Shown here piece after piece: positions 18,394-26,799 of a stretch of 64,000 bases of DNA. Numbering within the stretch: the first letter of the stretch is position 1; the number at the start of each line of letters is the position of its first letter. A program made the position numbers and the translations under genes. The notes beneath the pieces are model-generated. The model had not been told where the DNA came from and did not search any database. It saw only the letters and a program-made list of their open reading frames with translations. The DNA is taken from the NCBI RefSeq assembly GCF_017742215.1, contig NZ_JAGHKP010000002.1, positions 347,050 to 411,049 of the forward strand, read 5' to 3'. Source of the DNA: Chitinophaga chungangae. GTDB lineage: Bacteria; Bacteroidota; Bacteroidia; Chitinophagales; Chitinophagaceae.

Positions 18394-19407
18394 CTATTTG
18401 TCCTTGAAAATTTTTACCCCCAGCAGCAAAAGGCTGCCGATGGCAGCGGGTAATACCAGGTTGATGAGCCAGATGGCTACGGTGGCGGCGAGGATGCCGG
18501 CCGTATTATCGCTCAGCAATCCCAGGAAATGAAGGCTGACGCTTCCCCTGAGCCCGATCTCCGCGATGGCGATGGTGGGTAACACCGCCATTACGATATA
18601 GATCACATTGATCATGAAGAAACCCTGCCACCACACAAATGACACGCCCAACGCATATAATAAAATCAAATATTGTGCCGAGAACACCAGGTAACGCACC
18701 GTGCTCAGCAGCAGCAACTTTTCGAGTTCCTTCGGGGAATACCGGGCGATGATTTGTATGAAGACCTTTATTTTCCGGAGCCAGGGTATTTTGTCCACCA
18801 GGGTAACAATGATCCGCAACCGAAAATAAAGGATTAAACCGAGCGCGCAAATAACCGTGAGCACACTTAACAGTAATTTCTCGGCCGTTCCCGGCGAAAA
18901 GTACCCGCTTTTGCCCGTAATCCCGTATTTATTAATGTAATATACAAACCCGACGATCCCGAAAACCGCGGTGACGATCAGCTGGGAAAAGCTGCCCACG
19001 ATGGTGGCGGCGATGGCTTTGAGTTTGTTCGTATTGCGCAGGTACAGGATGCGCCCACCGTATTCCCCGATGCGGTTGGGGGTGTTCACGGAAAGGGAAA
19101 CGCCGCTGAGAATGGCCCCGAAGGCTATCTTGAAGGGTATTTCCTCCAGCGGTTTCACCAGCATCTGCCATTTGCGGGCCTCGAGGCCCCAGTTGACGAA
19201 CATCATCGCCAGCACGAGCAGCATCCAGGCCCAGCCCTGGCCCAGTACCGTTTCCTTCATATGCTGCCAGGCCGCGGGGAGGTTTTGCTGGTGCTGCACC
19301 TGCTGGTAGATCGCGAAGGTCAGCCAGATGCACAACGCCCCGCCAAGCACATAATTGAGGATTATTTTGGTACTTTTGTTCAGACGTTTCAGAGTTTTGG
19401 CAAAAAT
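18394..19407 (-). CDS. Flippase-like / LPG-synthase TM-domain membrane protein, non-ATG start
   Basis: A membrane protein of about 337 residues with some eight hydrophobic segments, resembling the lysylphosphatidylglycerol synthase TM domain (UPF0104) family that includes putative lipid flippases. Typical pieces are GEYGGRILYLRNTNK, FGAILSGVSLSVNTPNRIGE and a long C-terminal TM bundle ending in LLLGVKIFKDK. No ATG lies before the first TM segment: the nearest is 'MKETVLG', inside the conserved part. I therefore placed the start at an ATT codon (19405-19407); a CTG at 19392 or 19383 is equally possible. The substrate is unknown. It is divergent from ruvC with about 9 bp between the proposed starts. 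Confidence 0.75.
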   Translation of the reverse strand: MFAKTLKRLNKSTKIILNYVLGGALCIWLTFAIYQQVQHQQNLPAAWQHMKETVLGQGWAWMLLVLAMMFVNWGLEARKWQMLVKPLEEIPFKIAFGAILSGVSLSVNTPNRIGEYGGRILYLRNTNKLKAIAATIVGSFSQLIVTAVFGIVGFVYYINKYGITGKSGYFSPGTAEKLLLSVLTVICALGLILYFRLRIIVTLVDKIPWLRKIKVFIQIIARYSPKELEKLLLLSTVRYLVFSAQYLILLYALGVSFVWWQGFFMINVIYIVMAVLPTIAIAEIGLRGSVSLHFLGLLSDNTAGILAATVAIWLINLVLPAAIGSLLLLGVKIFKDK

Positions 19408-19416
19408 AGTCTCCGC

Positions 19417-19980
19417 TTGGCAAACAATACGAAAATAATTCTCGGCATCGATCCCGGAACGATCATTATGGGGTACGGGTTGATCGCCGTAACGGGTCAG
19501 CAGGTACGCATCATCGAGATGGACGTATTGAAGATGAACCCGAAGAAAGACCATTACGAGCGGCTGCAGGCGATACACGACCGGATGATCGGGCTGATCA
19601 GGCAACACAAACCCGTTAGTTGCGCTATCGAGGCCCCGTTTTTCGGGAAAAACGTGCAGAGCATGCTGAAGCTGGGAAGGGCGCAGGGCGTGGCGATCGC
19701 TACGGCCATGCAGGCAGGGGTGCGTGTGTCGGAATATTCCCCGAAAAAGGTGAAACAGTCGATCACCGGCAATGGCAACGCCAATAAAGAGCAGGTGTGG
19801 CAGATGCTGCAGCGGATATTAAGCTTCAGCGAACAACCCGAATACCTAGACGCCACGGATGCTTTGGCCGTAGCGGTATGTCATCATTTCCAGGAAACCA
19901 GCCCGCTTCCAGCCGCCGGCAAATCAAAGGGCTGGGACAAATTCCTTCAGCAGCATCCGGAAAGGCTTTGCAAGCCATAG
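19417..19980 (+). CDS. ruvC: Holliday junction resolvase RuvC, TTG start
   Basis: Endonuclease that cuts Holliday junctions symmetrically after RuvAB branch migration. From the proposed TTG the protein is 187 residues, a normal RuvC length. The RNase H-fold catalytic acids are visible: Asp in GIDPGT (residue 11), Glu in AIEAPFFGKN (about 73), and the terminal DATDALAVAVCHH pair. An upstream open extension to 19261 overlaps the divergent flippase gene and is unlike any RuvC. No ATG precedes the first strand, so TTG at 19417 is the best start. Confidence 0.93.
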   Translation: MANNTKIILGIDPGTIIMGYGLIAVTGQQVRIIEMDVLKMNPKKDHYERLQAIHDRMIGLIRQHKPVSCAIEAPFFGKNVQSMLKLGRAQGVAIATAMQAGVRVSEYSPKKVKQSITGNGNANKEQVWQMLQRILSFSEQPEYLDATDALAVAVCHHFQETSPLPAAGKSKGWDKFLQQHPERLCKP

Positions 19981-20146
19981 CGTCAATTGAACAAAAGAGG
20001 GAGGCCGATGTTTGTTAATTGAGAAAATGTACTTATTTTGAACTTAAATAAGGCTGAGGCGCTTTAAAAAGTACCATAAAGCGCAGCAAACTGCAACGTT
20101 ACAAATGAAATTTTATTCCTTTTATCACCCCTAATATTTTTCGTAG

Positions 20147-20848
20147 ATGGATACGAAGGCTAGAATATTACTAGTGGAGGATGATTATAACCTGGGTGCA
20201 ATTACCAAAAAACGTCTGGAAGAATCGGGATACGAAGTGACGCATTGCTCTGATGGCGAAATTGCCTGGAAAACGTTTCAAAAAAGCCTGTACGACATAT
20301 GCCTGCTCGATGTGGTAATGCCCAAAAAAAACGGGTTTGAACTGGCCAAGCAGATCAGGCAGCGAAACGACCTTATTCCTATTCTTTTCCTCACCTCCAA
20401 GTCGCAGGACGAAGACAAGATCAGCGGTTTCAAACATGGCGCGGACGACTATGTTACCAAACCATTCAGCATGCAGGAGCTGCTGCTGCGCATCGAGGTA
20501 TTCCTCAAACGCACGCGGCCGCTGAATGCAGATAAACGCACCACGTTCACCGTCGGCAAAACCACCTTCGATTACGGGGAGCTGAAGCTGATGGACAAAT
20601 CAGGGAAACTCAAAGCCAGCCTTACCCAAAAAGAGGCCGACCTGCTGAAATTCTTCTGCGAGAACGCCAACAAGACCCTCAAACGCGAAGAGATCCTGTA
20701 CCACGTGTGGGGAAAAGACGATTATTTTCTGGGAAGAAGCATGGACGTGTTTATCACGAAGATCCGCAAACACTTCCTGGACGATAAGGATGTGAAGCTA
20801 GAAACGCTTCACGGCATCGGTTTCAAATTCTATGTAACGACCTTGTAA
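20147..20848 (+). CDS. OmpR/PhoB-family response regulator, RprY-like (orphan)
   Basis: A 233-residue regulator. Receiver domain with Glu11/Asp12/Asp13, phospho-acceptor Asp55 (LLDVVMPKKNG) and the conserved Lys in TKPFSMQELLLRI; C-terminal winged helix with LTQKEADLLKFF and GRSMDVFITKIRKHF. No sensor kinase is adjacent. Its domains mirror those of the regulator at 16855-17556, so the two are paralogues about 3 kb apart. The 166-bp gap upstream of it carries a near -7 match (TATTTTTC) only 7 nt before the ATG. It is convergent with the HIT gene (3 bp between stops). Confidence 0.92.
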   Translation: MDTKARILLVEDDYNLGAITKKRLEESGYEVTHCSDGEIAWKTFQKSLYDICLLDVVMPKKNGFELAKQIRQRNDLIPILFLTSKSQDEDKISGFKHGADDYVTKPFSMQELLLRIEVFLKRTRPLNADKRTTFTVGKTTFDYGELKLMDKSGKLKASLTQKEADLLKFFCENANKTLKREEILYHVWGKDDYFLGRSMDVFITKIRKHFLDDKDVKLETLHGIGFKFYVTTL

Positions 20849-20851
20849 AAC

Positions 20852-21241
20852 CTACAATCCCGCTACAATACGATCCTGTACCTGCTTAAACTCCTCCGGG
20901 CTCAATTTCAGCTTTGCCCGCGTAAAGTTCAGATCATCCGCAGAATTGATTGGCACCAGGTGCATATGCGCGTGCGGCACTTCCAGGCCCACTACGCTGA
21001 CGCCTACACGGTTACATGGCACCGCCGCCTCGATGGCGCGGGCGATCGGTTTGGCAAACAGCAGCCATTCCGCCAGCAGCTCGTCGCTCACATCGAAAAA
21101 CTTGTCGGTTTCCACTTTGGGGACGATCAGCGTATGCCCTTCCACCAGCGGGAAAATATCCAGGAATGCGTAAAACCGGTCGTTCTCGGCAATTTTGTAA
21201 CTGGGTATCTCGCCCTTGATGATCTTGGAAAAAATTGTCAT
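20852..21241 (-). CDS. HIT-family nucleotide-binding hydrolase
   Basis: A 129-residue histidine-triad protein with the HxHxH motif HAHMHL (His90, His92, His94) and the upstream PLVEGHTLIVPK segment. This is the HinT type, which hydrolyses purine nucleoside phosphoramidates and adenylylated residues; the physiological substrate is not defined. It is transcribed on the minus strand downstream of greA, separated by a terminator at 21287-21313. Confidence 0.92.
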   Translation of the reverse strand: MTIFSKIIKGEIPSYKIAENDRFYAFLDIFPLVEGHTLIVPKVETDKFFDVSDELLAEWLLFAKPIARAIEAAVPCNRVGVSVVGLEVPHAHMHLVPINSADDLNFTRAKLKLSPEEFKQVQDRIVAGL

Positions 21242-21286
21242 GGTAACAGGTTAAGCAACTACTAATCTACGGTATAAATTCTCATA

Positions 21287-21313
21287 AAAAAAGGCCCCAA
21301 GCCGGGGCCTTTT
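21287..21313 (-). terminator. Rho-independent terminator of greA
   Basis: Stem aaaaggcccc/ggggcctttt (21289-21298 with 21304-21313). On the minus strand it follows the greA stop at 21337 and ends in a T tract. Confidence 0.8.
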
Positions 21314-21336
21314 CAATATGCAGCGCCGCGTGAACG

Positions 21337-21810
21337 TCACACGGTGATATGATCGATCTTGAATTTCATGGTGCCGTTCGGCGCCACCACATCCGCCTCG
21401 TCGCCTACCTTTTTGCCCAGCAGGCCTTTGCCGATGGGCGAGGTCACGGAAATTTTACCCAGCTTCAGGTCCGCCTCTTTTTCGGACACCAGCTGGTAAG
21501 TCACCGTTTTTTTATTGGCCAGGTTGGTGATGGTCACTTTGCAGAGAATGGAAACCTTGGAAGTATCGATGGCATCGGCTTCCACTACCCTGGCGGTGGC
21601 AATGGCGTTTTCCAGCACGGCTATTTTTGCCTCGTGAAGGCCCTGCGCCTCTTTGGCGGCATCATATTCGGCATTTTCCTTCAAATCACCTTTTTCACGG
21701 GCTTCAGAAATAGCCCTGGCAATCTCAGCCCTTCCTTTAGTTTTGAGTTGCGTAAGCTCATCCCTCATCTGTGCAAGGGTCTCTTTGGTTACATAATTTA
21801 CGCCAGACAT
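21337..21810 (-). CDS. greA: Transcription elongation factor GreA
   Basis: GreA rescues backtracked RNA polymerase by stimulating cleavage of the extruded RNA end. The 157-residue protein has the N-terminal coiled coil (about 8-75) containing REKGDLKENAEYDAAKEAQ, whose acidic tip (Asp42, Glu45 region) enters the polymerase channel, and the C-terminal FKBP-like domain with SPIGKGLLGKKVGDEADV. Both GreA signatures are intact. A promoter element lies about 80 nt upstream (21891-21898), giving an 80-nt leader. Confidence 0.97.
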   Translation of the reverse strand: MSGVNYVTKETLAQMRDELTQLKTKGRAEIARAISEAREKGDLKENAEYDAAKEAQGLHEAKIAVLENAIATARVVEADAIDTSKVSILCKVTITNLANKKTVTYQLVSEKEADLKLGKISVTSPIGKGLLGKKVGDEADVVAPNGTMKFKIDHITV

Positions 21811-21890
21811 AACCTTGTTTTGATTTAGTATAAAGAAAAAAAAATTAACGCCCCCGCTTGCGCGGAGACGTCAATTCAGTATGATTATTG

Positions 21891-21898
21891 CAAATATA
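21891..21898 (-). promoter_or_regulatory. -7 promoter element (TATATTTG) of greA
   Basis: Exact TAnnTTTG match 80 nt upstream of the greA ATG. Confidence 0.5.
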
Positions 21899-21970
21899 AC
21901 GAAAATATATTGTAGCTCTACACCCTGTTTCACATATTAAAATCGCTAATATACAACGCTCCCGGGGCCG

Positions 21971-22897
21971 CTAAACGTTTAGCTTTTCCAGTACGATCTT
22001 CGCCATTTTCACGCTCGCTTCGTGCGAATAACCGGCAATGTGCGGGGTGATCACCACCCGGGGGTGCGACAGCAGATAAGCGAATTGCCGCTGCTCCGTT
22101 TCATTGAACGTATCCAGCTTTTCGTTCTCCAGCACGTCCAGCCCGGCGCCGGCCAGGGTATCGTTTTCCAGCGCCGCGATCACGTCTGCCGTGCTTATCA
22201 CTTTGCCGCGGGAGGTATTGAGCAGGTATACGCGTTTGGCGAAGGACTGAAAAAAAGCCAGGTTGCCCATATGCCGCGTTTCGTCGTTGAGCGGAAGATG
22301 AAAACTCACCACGTCCGCCTCCCGGAAAATCGTGTCCAGGCTCACTTCTTCCACCAATTCGTTGCCGAATCCCTGTTTGTATTTGTCGTACGCGATCACC
22401 CGCATGTCGAACCCGCGGAGCTTGCGCGCAAAAGCGCTGCCGGTGTGGCCGTAACCGATGATGGCGACGGTTTTGCCACCCAGTTCCCAGGCCCGGTTGC
22501 CGTCTCTTTCCCAGATGTTCTGCCGTAGTTCCAGGCTGCTTTTCAGCAAATTGTGCATCAGCATGATGAGCATGCCCACGGCCTGTTCGCCCACGGTTTC
22601 GCGGTTGCCTTCGGGGCTGCTCGCGCAATGAATGCCTTTGCTTTCCGCGTATGCCACGTCTATCAGCTCCATGCCGGAGCCCAGCCGGCCGATCCATTCC
22701 AGGGAAGCGGCGCGGTCTATCACGGCCTTATCTACTTTAATGCGCGTGGTCACGATCAGGCCCTGCACGTCGTGAACGGCCTCCAGCACCTGGCTGTAGG
22801 TGATGGAAGGCTGATAAATGACCGTATAACCTCTCAATTCCAGTTCGTTGACCAGGTATTCGTGGACCTTTGCGGTGATCAATACTTTTTTGCTCAT
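21971..22897 (-). CDS. D-isomer-specific 2-hydroxyacid dehydrogenase
   Basis: A 308-residue NAD-dependent dehydrogenase of the D-2-hydroxyacid/phosphoglycerate dehydrogenase family. The Rossmann motif GYGHTGSAFARKL is near residue 148; the catalytic Arg in LNTSRG (about 229), Glu in LDVLENE (about 258) and His in PHIAGYSHEA (about 285) are present. It lacks the ACT domain of long SerA enzymes. Substrate cannot be told: phosphoglycerate, glyoxylate/hydroxypyruvate or D-lactate type are all possible. Its ATG overlaps the rsmA stop codon by 4 bp (ATGA), so the two are translationally coupled. Confidence 0.88.
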   Translation of the reverse strand: MSKKVLITAKVHEYLVNELELRGYTVIYQPSITYSQVLEAVHDVQGLIVTTRIKVDKAVIDRAASLEWIGRLGSGMELIDVAYAESKGIHCASSPEGNRETVGEQAVGMLIMLMHNLLKSSLELRQNIWERDGNRAWELGGKTVAIIGYGHTGSAFARKLRGFDMRVIAYDKYKQGFGNELVEEVSLDTIFREADVVSFHLPLNDETRHMGNLAFFQSFAKRVYLLNTSRGKVISTADVIAALENDTLAGAGLDVLENEKLDTFNETEQRQFAYLLSHPRVVITPHIAGYSHEASVKMAKIVLEKLNV

Positions 22898-23643
22898 AAC
22901 ATCTGTTCGGCCAGGGCTACAAAATCCGCTACGGAAAGTTCCTCTGCCCTTTTTGTAAATATCGGTTGCTGTAAATACTCCTTGTCGAAATACGCTTTCA
23001 GCGGGTTGCGCAGCTGTTTGCGGCGTTGCCCGAAAGCAGTTTTGACGAGCAGTTTGAATTTCTTTTCGTTTTTTACTTCGTACGGCTGCTCCAGCCGGGT
23101 AAGCCTGATCACGGCGCTTTTTACCTTGGGCGGCGGGTTGAAGCAGTTTTCATGCACTTCGAAGAGGTATTCAATTTTGTAATATACCTGCAGCAGCACG
23201 CTCAGGATGCCGTATTCCTTACCGCCGTGGCTGGCCGCGATGCGCTGCGCCACTTCTTTCTGGAACATGCCCACTACCACCGGCACCTGGTTTTTCCATT
23301 CCAGCACCTGGAACATGATCTGCGTGGAGATGTTGTAGGGAAAGTTGCCGATGATGGAAAACTGGCCTTCGTAGGGCGGCTTCATGTCGAGGAAACTCTC
23401 GTTGACCAGTTTTCCCCTGATGGCGGGAAAGGTGTGTTCGAGGTACTGCACCTTTTCGGCGTCCAGCTCAACGGCCTTGAACTGCAGGGGCAGCTCCAGC
23501 AGGTATTTGGTGATGGCGCCCGCACCCGGGCCCACCTCCAGCAGCTGCATGCCTTCCTGCACGGGCAGGGCCTCCACGATCCGGCGGCACATGTTCTCGT
23601 CCCGGAGGAAATGCTGGCCTAATGATTTCTTGAGCGTATACAT
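22894..23643 (-). CDS. rsmA: 16S rRNA dimethyladenosine transferase RsmA (KsgA)
   Basis: SAM-dependent enzyme that dimethylates A1518 and A1519 near the 3' end of 16S rRNA during 30S assembly. The 249-residue protein has KKSLGQHFLRDENM at the N-terminus (typical of KsgA), the SAM motif LEVGPGAGAIT (about 36-46), ELDAEKV, and the catalytic NFPYNIST (around 99-106), followed by a helical C-terminal domain ending in LVKTAFGQRRKQLRNPL. It has its own promoter 17 nt upstream. Confidence 0.97.
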   Translation of the reverse strand: MYTLKKSLGQHFLRDENMCRRIVEALPVQEGMQLLEVGPGAGAITKYLLELPLQFKAVELDAEKVQYLEHTFPAIRGKLVNESFLDMKPPYEGQFSIIGNFPYNISTQIMFQVLEWKNQVPVVVGMFQKEVAQRIAASHGGKEYGILSVLLQVYYKIEYLFEVHENCFNPPPKVKSAVIRLTRLEQPYEVKNEKKFKLLVKTAFGQRRKQLRNPLKAYFDKEYLQQPIFTKRAEELSVADFVALAEQML

Positions 23644-23659
23644 GAAATGGAATAAGCCG

Positions 23660-23667
23660 CAAATTTA
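23660..23667 (-). promoter_or_regulatory. -7 promoter element (TAAATTTG) of rsmA
   Basis: Exact TAnnTTTG match 16 nt before the rsmA ATG. Confidence 0.65.
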
Positions 23668-23718
23668 AGGAATCCCCGGCAGTTTGCCCCCGCCCCGTGA
23701 TCTGTCAACATTTCACCG

Positions 23719-23726
23719 TATATTTG
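23719..23726 (+). promoter_or_regulatory. -7 promoter element (TATATTTG) of pdxA
   Basis: Exact TAnnTTTG match 20 nt before the ATG at 23747, which supports that start over an upstream TTG. Confidence 0.65.
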
Positions 23727-23746
23727 TCAGATACTTTTCGCAGATT

Positions 23747-24826
23747 ATGAGCACACCCACTACACATACGCACCGCCCCGTGATCGGGATCTCGGTGGGA
23801 GACCTGAACAGCATCGGGATGGAAATCATCATCAAGACCTTCGCGGACAATCGTATGCTGGAAATTTGCACCCCGGTGATCTTTGCCTCCAACAAAACGA
23901 TCAATTTTTACCGGAAGCTGCTCAACGAAAACAACTTCAATTACCAGAGCATAAAAGATTTCACCCGCCTCAACCCCAAACAGGTAAGCGTATTCAACTG
24001 CTGGGAAGAGGAAGTGCAGATCACCCCGGGCATTCTCAACGAAACCGGCGGCAAATACGCCGCGCGGTCGCTGGCCGTGGCTATCGAATGCCTGAGAGAC
24101 CGGCAGATCGAAGGCCTGGTAACCGCGCCCATCCACAAAAAGAACATCCAGAGCAAGGATTTTAACTTCACCGGTCATACCCCCTACCTCCAGCAGTCGT
24201 TCCAAAGCAAAGACGTGCTGATGTTCATGACCGCCGAAAACATGCGCGTGGGGCTGCTCACCGAGCATGTGCCCGTTGCGGAAATTGCAAAATACGTTAC
24301 GAAAGAGAACATCCTCAGCAAGCTGAATATCATGAAAGACAGCCTGGTGAAGGACTTTGGCATAGACAACCCGCGTATCGCCGTGCTGGGGCTTAACCCG
24401 CATGCGGGAGACGAAGGGCTGATCGGCGACGAAGAGATCAAACACATCACCCCCGCCATCAAACAGGCCAAACAAAACGGCATCCTCGCCTTCGGGCCCT
24501 ACAGCGCCGATGCGTTCTTCGCCCGCGAAATGCACGCCCGCTTCGACGGCGTGCTGGCCATGTACCACGATCAGGGGCTGATCCCCTTCAAATCCCTCGC
24601 GCAGGGCGAAGGCGTGAATTATACCGCCGGCCTGCCCATCGTGCGCACTTCGCCGGACCATGGCACCGCTTTCGACATCGCCGGTAAAAACACGGCAGAC
24701 GAAGCATCTTTCCGCCAGGCGGTTTTCACCTGCATCGACGTGATCACCCAAAGGCAGCAGTACGAGGAAAATACCCGCAACCCGCTCAAGAAAACGGAGC
24801 TGATTTCCGAAAAAGGCGCGGTGTAA
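23747..24826 (+). CDS. pdxA: 4-hydroxythreonine-4-phosphate dehydrogenase PdxA
   Basis: NAD-dependent enzyme of the DXP-dependent pyridoxal phosphate pathway, acting with PdxJ. The 359-residue protein has ISVGDLNSIGMEI at the N-terminus (PdxA usually has GDPAGIGPE), TGHTPYLQQSF with the first metal His, LNPHAGDEG with the second, and AMYHDQGLIPFK with the third; VRTSPDHGTAFDIAG completes the signature. Motif substitution at GDPAGIG is common in Bacteroidota. The frame extends upstream to a TTG at 23684, but the promoter element at 23719 lies inside that extension. The stop is 1 bp from the convergent methyltransferase stop. Confidence 0.94.
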   Translation: MSTPTTHTHRPVIGISVGDLNSIGMEIIIKTFADNRMLEICTPVIFASNKTINFYRKLLNENNFNYQSIKDFTRLNPKQVSVFNCWEEEVQITPGILNETGGKYAARSLAVAIECLRDRQIEGLVTAPIHKKNIQSKDFNFTGHTPYLQQSFQSKDVLMFMTAENMRVGLLTEHVPVAEIAKYVTKENILSKLNIMKDSLVKDFGIDNPRIAVLGLNPHAGDEGLIGDEEIKHITPAIKQAKQNGILAFGPYSADAFFAREMHARFDGVLAMYHDQGLIPFKSLAQGEGVNYTAGLPIVRTSPDHGTAFDIAGKNTADEASFRQAVFTCIDVITQRQQYEENTRNPLKKTELISEKGAV

Positions 24827-24827
24827 T

Positions 24828-25670
24828 TCATAGATAAAACGAGGTCATTTCCATAAATCCTTCCCCTTCCTCATAAAACAGCTCGTTGCGGCCGTTCAGC
24901 TTGAACTCTACGTCCTGCAGCGAATCCACGCCCGCCACGTCGCCATGCAGCAGCGATATGAGGCGGAACATGCGCGGCCGGCTGTAGGTCTGGAAACTTC
25001 CCCCGATAAATGTTTCGATCTTCTGTTTAAAAGCTGCGTACATGGGCAGCGTATGTTCCGGCACGTAATCTTCCGGCAACAGGTAATCCAGCATCGCCAC
25101 GTTCGTTTTGTTCGGCGTTCTGAAAGCATGCATGGTATTGAGGAACTGTTCGTCCCGGATGTAATGGATCAACCCTTCAAACACAATAATGGCAGGCTTT
25201 TCAGGAGAATACCCCGCATCCCGGAGCTTATCCAGCAGATGCAGGGTATCCGTGATATCCGCCTGAATGAAATGTATAATGGATGGTTCGGGCAAAATCT
25301 TGTTGTATAAAGCCGATTTTAAGGGAATATGCGCATCGTCCACTTCAAAAATGCCGCTCACGGCATCGCGGCGGTTCTCCATCAGCCAGAGCGACAGCGG
25401 GTCCAGCCCGGCGCCGAGGATGCACACCTGCACGGGAAGATCGTTGTCCAGGTATTGTTCCAGCAGGTAGCGGATGAATTTTTTGCGGTAAAGCACGATG
25501 TCTGTAAAATGCCTGAACACTTTGCCGATCTCCGCGGAAACTTCCTGCACGCCGTCAAGATCGAGCATGGTATAATACCGGGCGGCAAGCCCGGAGGTGT
25601 AGAGGGGACGCGCCTGCAGCATTACAATCGCGGCGGTGGGCGCCACTTTGAGTTTTTCAAGTAGTTCCAT
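24828..25670 (-). CDS. Class I SAM methyltransferase, LCMT/TcmP-like
   Basis: A 280-residue protein of the leucine carboxyl methyltransferase-like superfamily (LCM / TcmP / Ppm1). Seen: ARPLYTSGLAARYY near residue 20, RKKFIRYLLEQYL, then the SAM motif CILGAGLDPLSLWL (about 82-95), an acidic FEVDDAHIPLKSALYNK segment, and VFEGLIHYI where the family has 'EGLlmYL'. Members methylate carboxyl groups of small molecules or proteins; the substrate here is unknown. Upstream gap 25671-25762 has no clear promoter. Confidence 0.8.
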   Translation of the reverse strand: MELLEKLKVAPTAAIVMLQARPLYTSGLAARYYTMLDLDGVQEVSAEIGKVFRHFTDIVLYRKKFIRYLLEQYLDNDLPVQVCILGAGLDPLSLWLMENRRDAVSGIFEVDDAHIPLKSALYNKILPEPSIIHFIQADITDTLHLLDKLRDAGYSPEKPAIIVFEGLIHYIRDEQFLNTMHAFRTPNKTNVAMLDYLLPEDYVPEHTLPMYAAFKQKIETFIGGSFQTYSRPRMFRLISLLHGDVAGVDSLQDVEFKLNGRNELFYEEGEGFMEMTSFYL

Positions 25671-25762
25671 CCTGTGTCTCTTTAAGGGTATACAATGTGC
25701 GCTGCGCGGACGATGAAGTTAACACACAACGCTGCATCCCATTGTCAGTTATGGAACGGAGT

Positions 25763-26062
25763 TCATTTTCTTTTTCCGGCGAAGAGGTAGGATTGAATGG
25801 AGCTGACGTAGGACTGGAAAGCGGCTTCGCCTTTTTCCGTGATGCGGCAGACGGTTTGCGGGTAATTGTCGCGGAACTGTTTGATCACTTCGATGTATTC
25901 CGCTTCTTTTAGTTTGTTGATCTGCACACTGAGGTTGCCCGCCGTGGCGTTTGTTTTTTCCTTCAGTGAGGTGAACTCTGCTTCGTGCTCGCTTATCAGT
26001 ACCGACATTACGGCCAGCCTTAGCTGGGAATGCAGTACCGGGTCCAGTTCTTTAAAGTTCAT
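25763..26062 (-). CDS. Winged-helix transcriptional regulator (HTH_34-like)
   Basis: A 99-residue single-domain DNA-binding protein. It starts LDPVLHSQLRLAVMSVLIS, then TSLKEKTNATAGNLSVQINKLKEAEYIEV (recognition helix around residues 40-56) and a wing with CRITEKGEAAFQSYV, the layout of the MarR/ArsR-like winged-helix domain PF13601. It is the last gene of a TonB receptor / small exported protein / regulator operon and is the best candidate to bind the palindrome at 28992-29006. A hairpin at 26093-26117 between it and the preceding gene may lower its expression. Start at ATG 26062; a TTG one codon upstream is in frame. Confidence 0.85.
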   Translation of the reverse strand: MNFKELDPVLHSQLRLAVMSVLISEHEAEFTSLKEKTNATAGNLSVQINKLKEAEYIEVIKQFRDNYPQTVCRITEKGEAAFQSYVSSIQSYLFAGKRK

Positions 26063-26084
26063 CAACAGTTGTTTGGTGTGAATG

Positions 26085-26117
26085 TGAAAATCACGGGCAG
26101 GATGGTTTCCTGCCCGT
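26085..26117 (-). terminator. Intercistronic hairpin, possible attenuator
   Basis: A 10-bp perfect stem (26093-26102 with 26108-26117) with a 5-nt loop is followed on the minus strand by only four T, between the exported-protein gene and the regulator. It is a likely partial terminator or 3'-end stabiliser. Confidence 0.6.
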
Positions 26118-26131
26118 AAAGTAATAAAAAT

Positions 26132-26779
26132 TTATGGTACCTGTTTCATCAGCTCTTTCACGTACGCTTCGCCCCAGTTCGGCGCAATGTCGCTTTCCGG
26201 TTTGAAAGCCGCGTATTTTTTCAGCGCGAGATCGAACATTTCTTTCGCTTTTGTTTTGCTGCCGCCGAATGCTTCGGGCGTGTACAGGAAGTTCTGGCCT
26301 TTCAGCACGAACACGCGGGGATTTTCCGGGTTCTGTTGCTGCGCGGTTTCAAGTAGCTCCGCAGATTCCGGGCCGTATTTCATGCCGCGGGTCATCGGGT
26401 CCACGCCGATGCGTGCGGAAGCGATCAGGGAAAGAATGCAGGATATCTCGGAATCGGGTCCTTTCAACGCCTGCGCCTTTTCGATGTTCAATACCGCTTT
26501 GTCGATGATCTCGTCCGTCTTGCTTTTGTTTTCCGTAACGAACGCTTCGTTCACACGGCAATACGCCGCGTAATAATAAGGCAGCCACTGCGTTTTTTCC
26601 GCTTCCGCGATACGCTCGAAAGTGTTGGCCAGCTGCTGCATGCCCGCGGGGCTCCAGGTGCTGCCGCTGTCGATCAGCATGATCTGCTGTTTCATGGCGT
26701 CTTTGAACTGGTCACTTTGCGCCTGAACGGTGAAAATGGTGCCGGCTACAGCCATTAAAGAAAAAAGGATCCTTTTCAT
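26132..26779 (-). CDS. Exported TPR-like helical protein of unknown function
   Basis: A 215-residue protein with a signal peptide (about residues 1-20, VQAQ). The mature part is helical, with pairs that resemble degenerate TPR repeats: 'MQQLANTFERIAEAEKTQWLPYYYAAYCRVNEAF', 'AVLNIEKAQAL' and 'AELLETAQQQNPENPRVFVLKGQNFLY'. It follows the TonB receptor gene by 20 bp and precedes the winged-helix regulator. I know of no assigned function. It may help the receptor handle its ligand in the periplasm. Confidence 0.8.
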   Translation of the reverse strand: MKRILFSLMAVAGTIFTVQAQSDQFKDAMKQQIMLIDSGSTWSPAGMQQLANTFERIAEAEKTQWLPYYYAAYCRVNEAFVTENKSKTDEIIDKAVLNIEKAQALKGPDSEISCILSLIASARIGVDPMTRGMKYGPESAELLETAQQQNPENPRVFVLKGQNFLYTPEAFGGSKTKAKEMFDLALKKYAAFKPESDIAPNWGEAYVKELMKQVP

Positions 26780-26799
26780 ATGATGTCGGGTTTAGATGT

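Noticed and set aside
19261-19416. Upstream extension of ruvC
   Set aside because: It runs through the coding region of the divergent flippase-like gene and has no similarity to RuvC; TTG at 19417 fits the conserved N-terminus.
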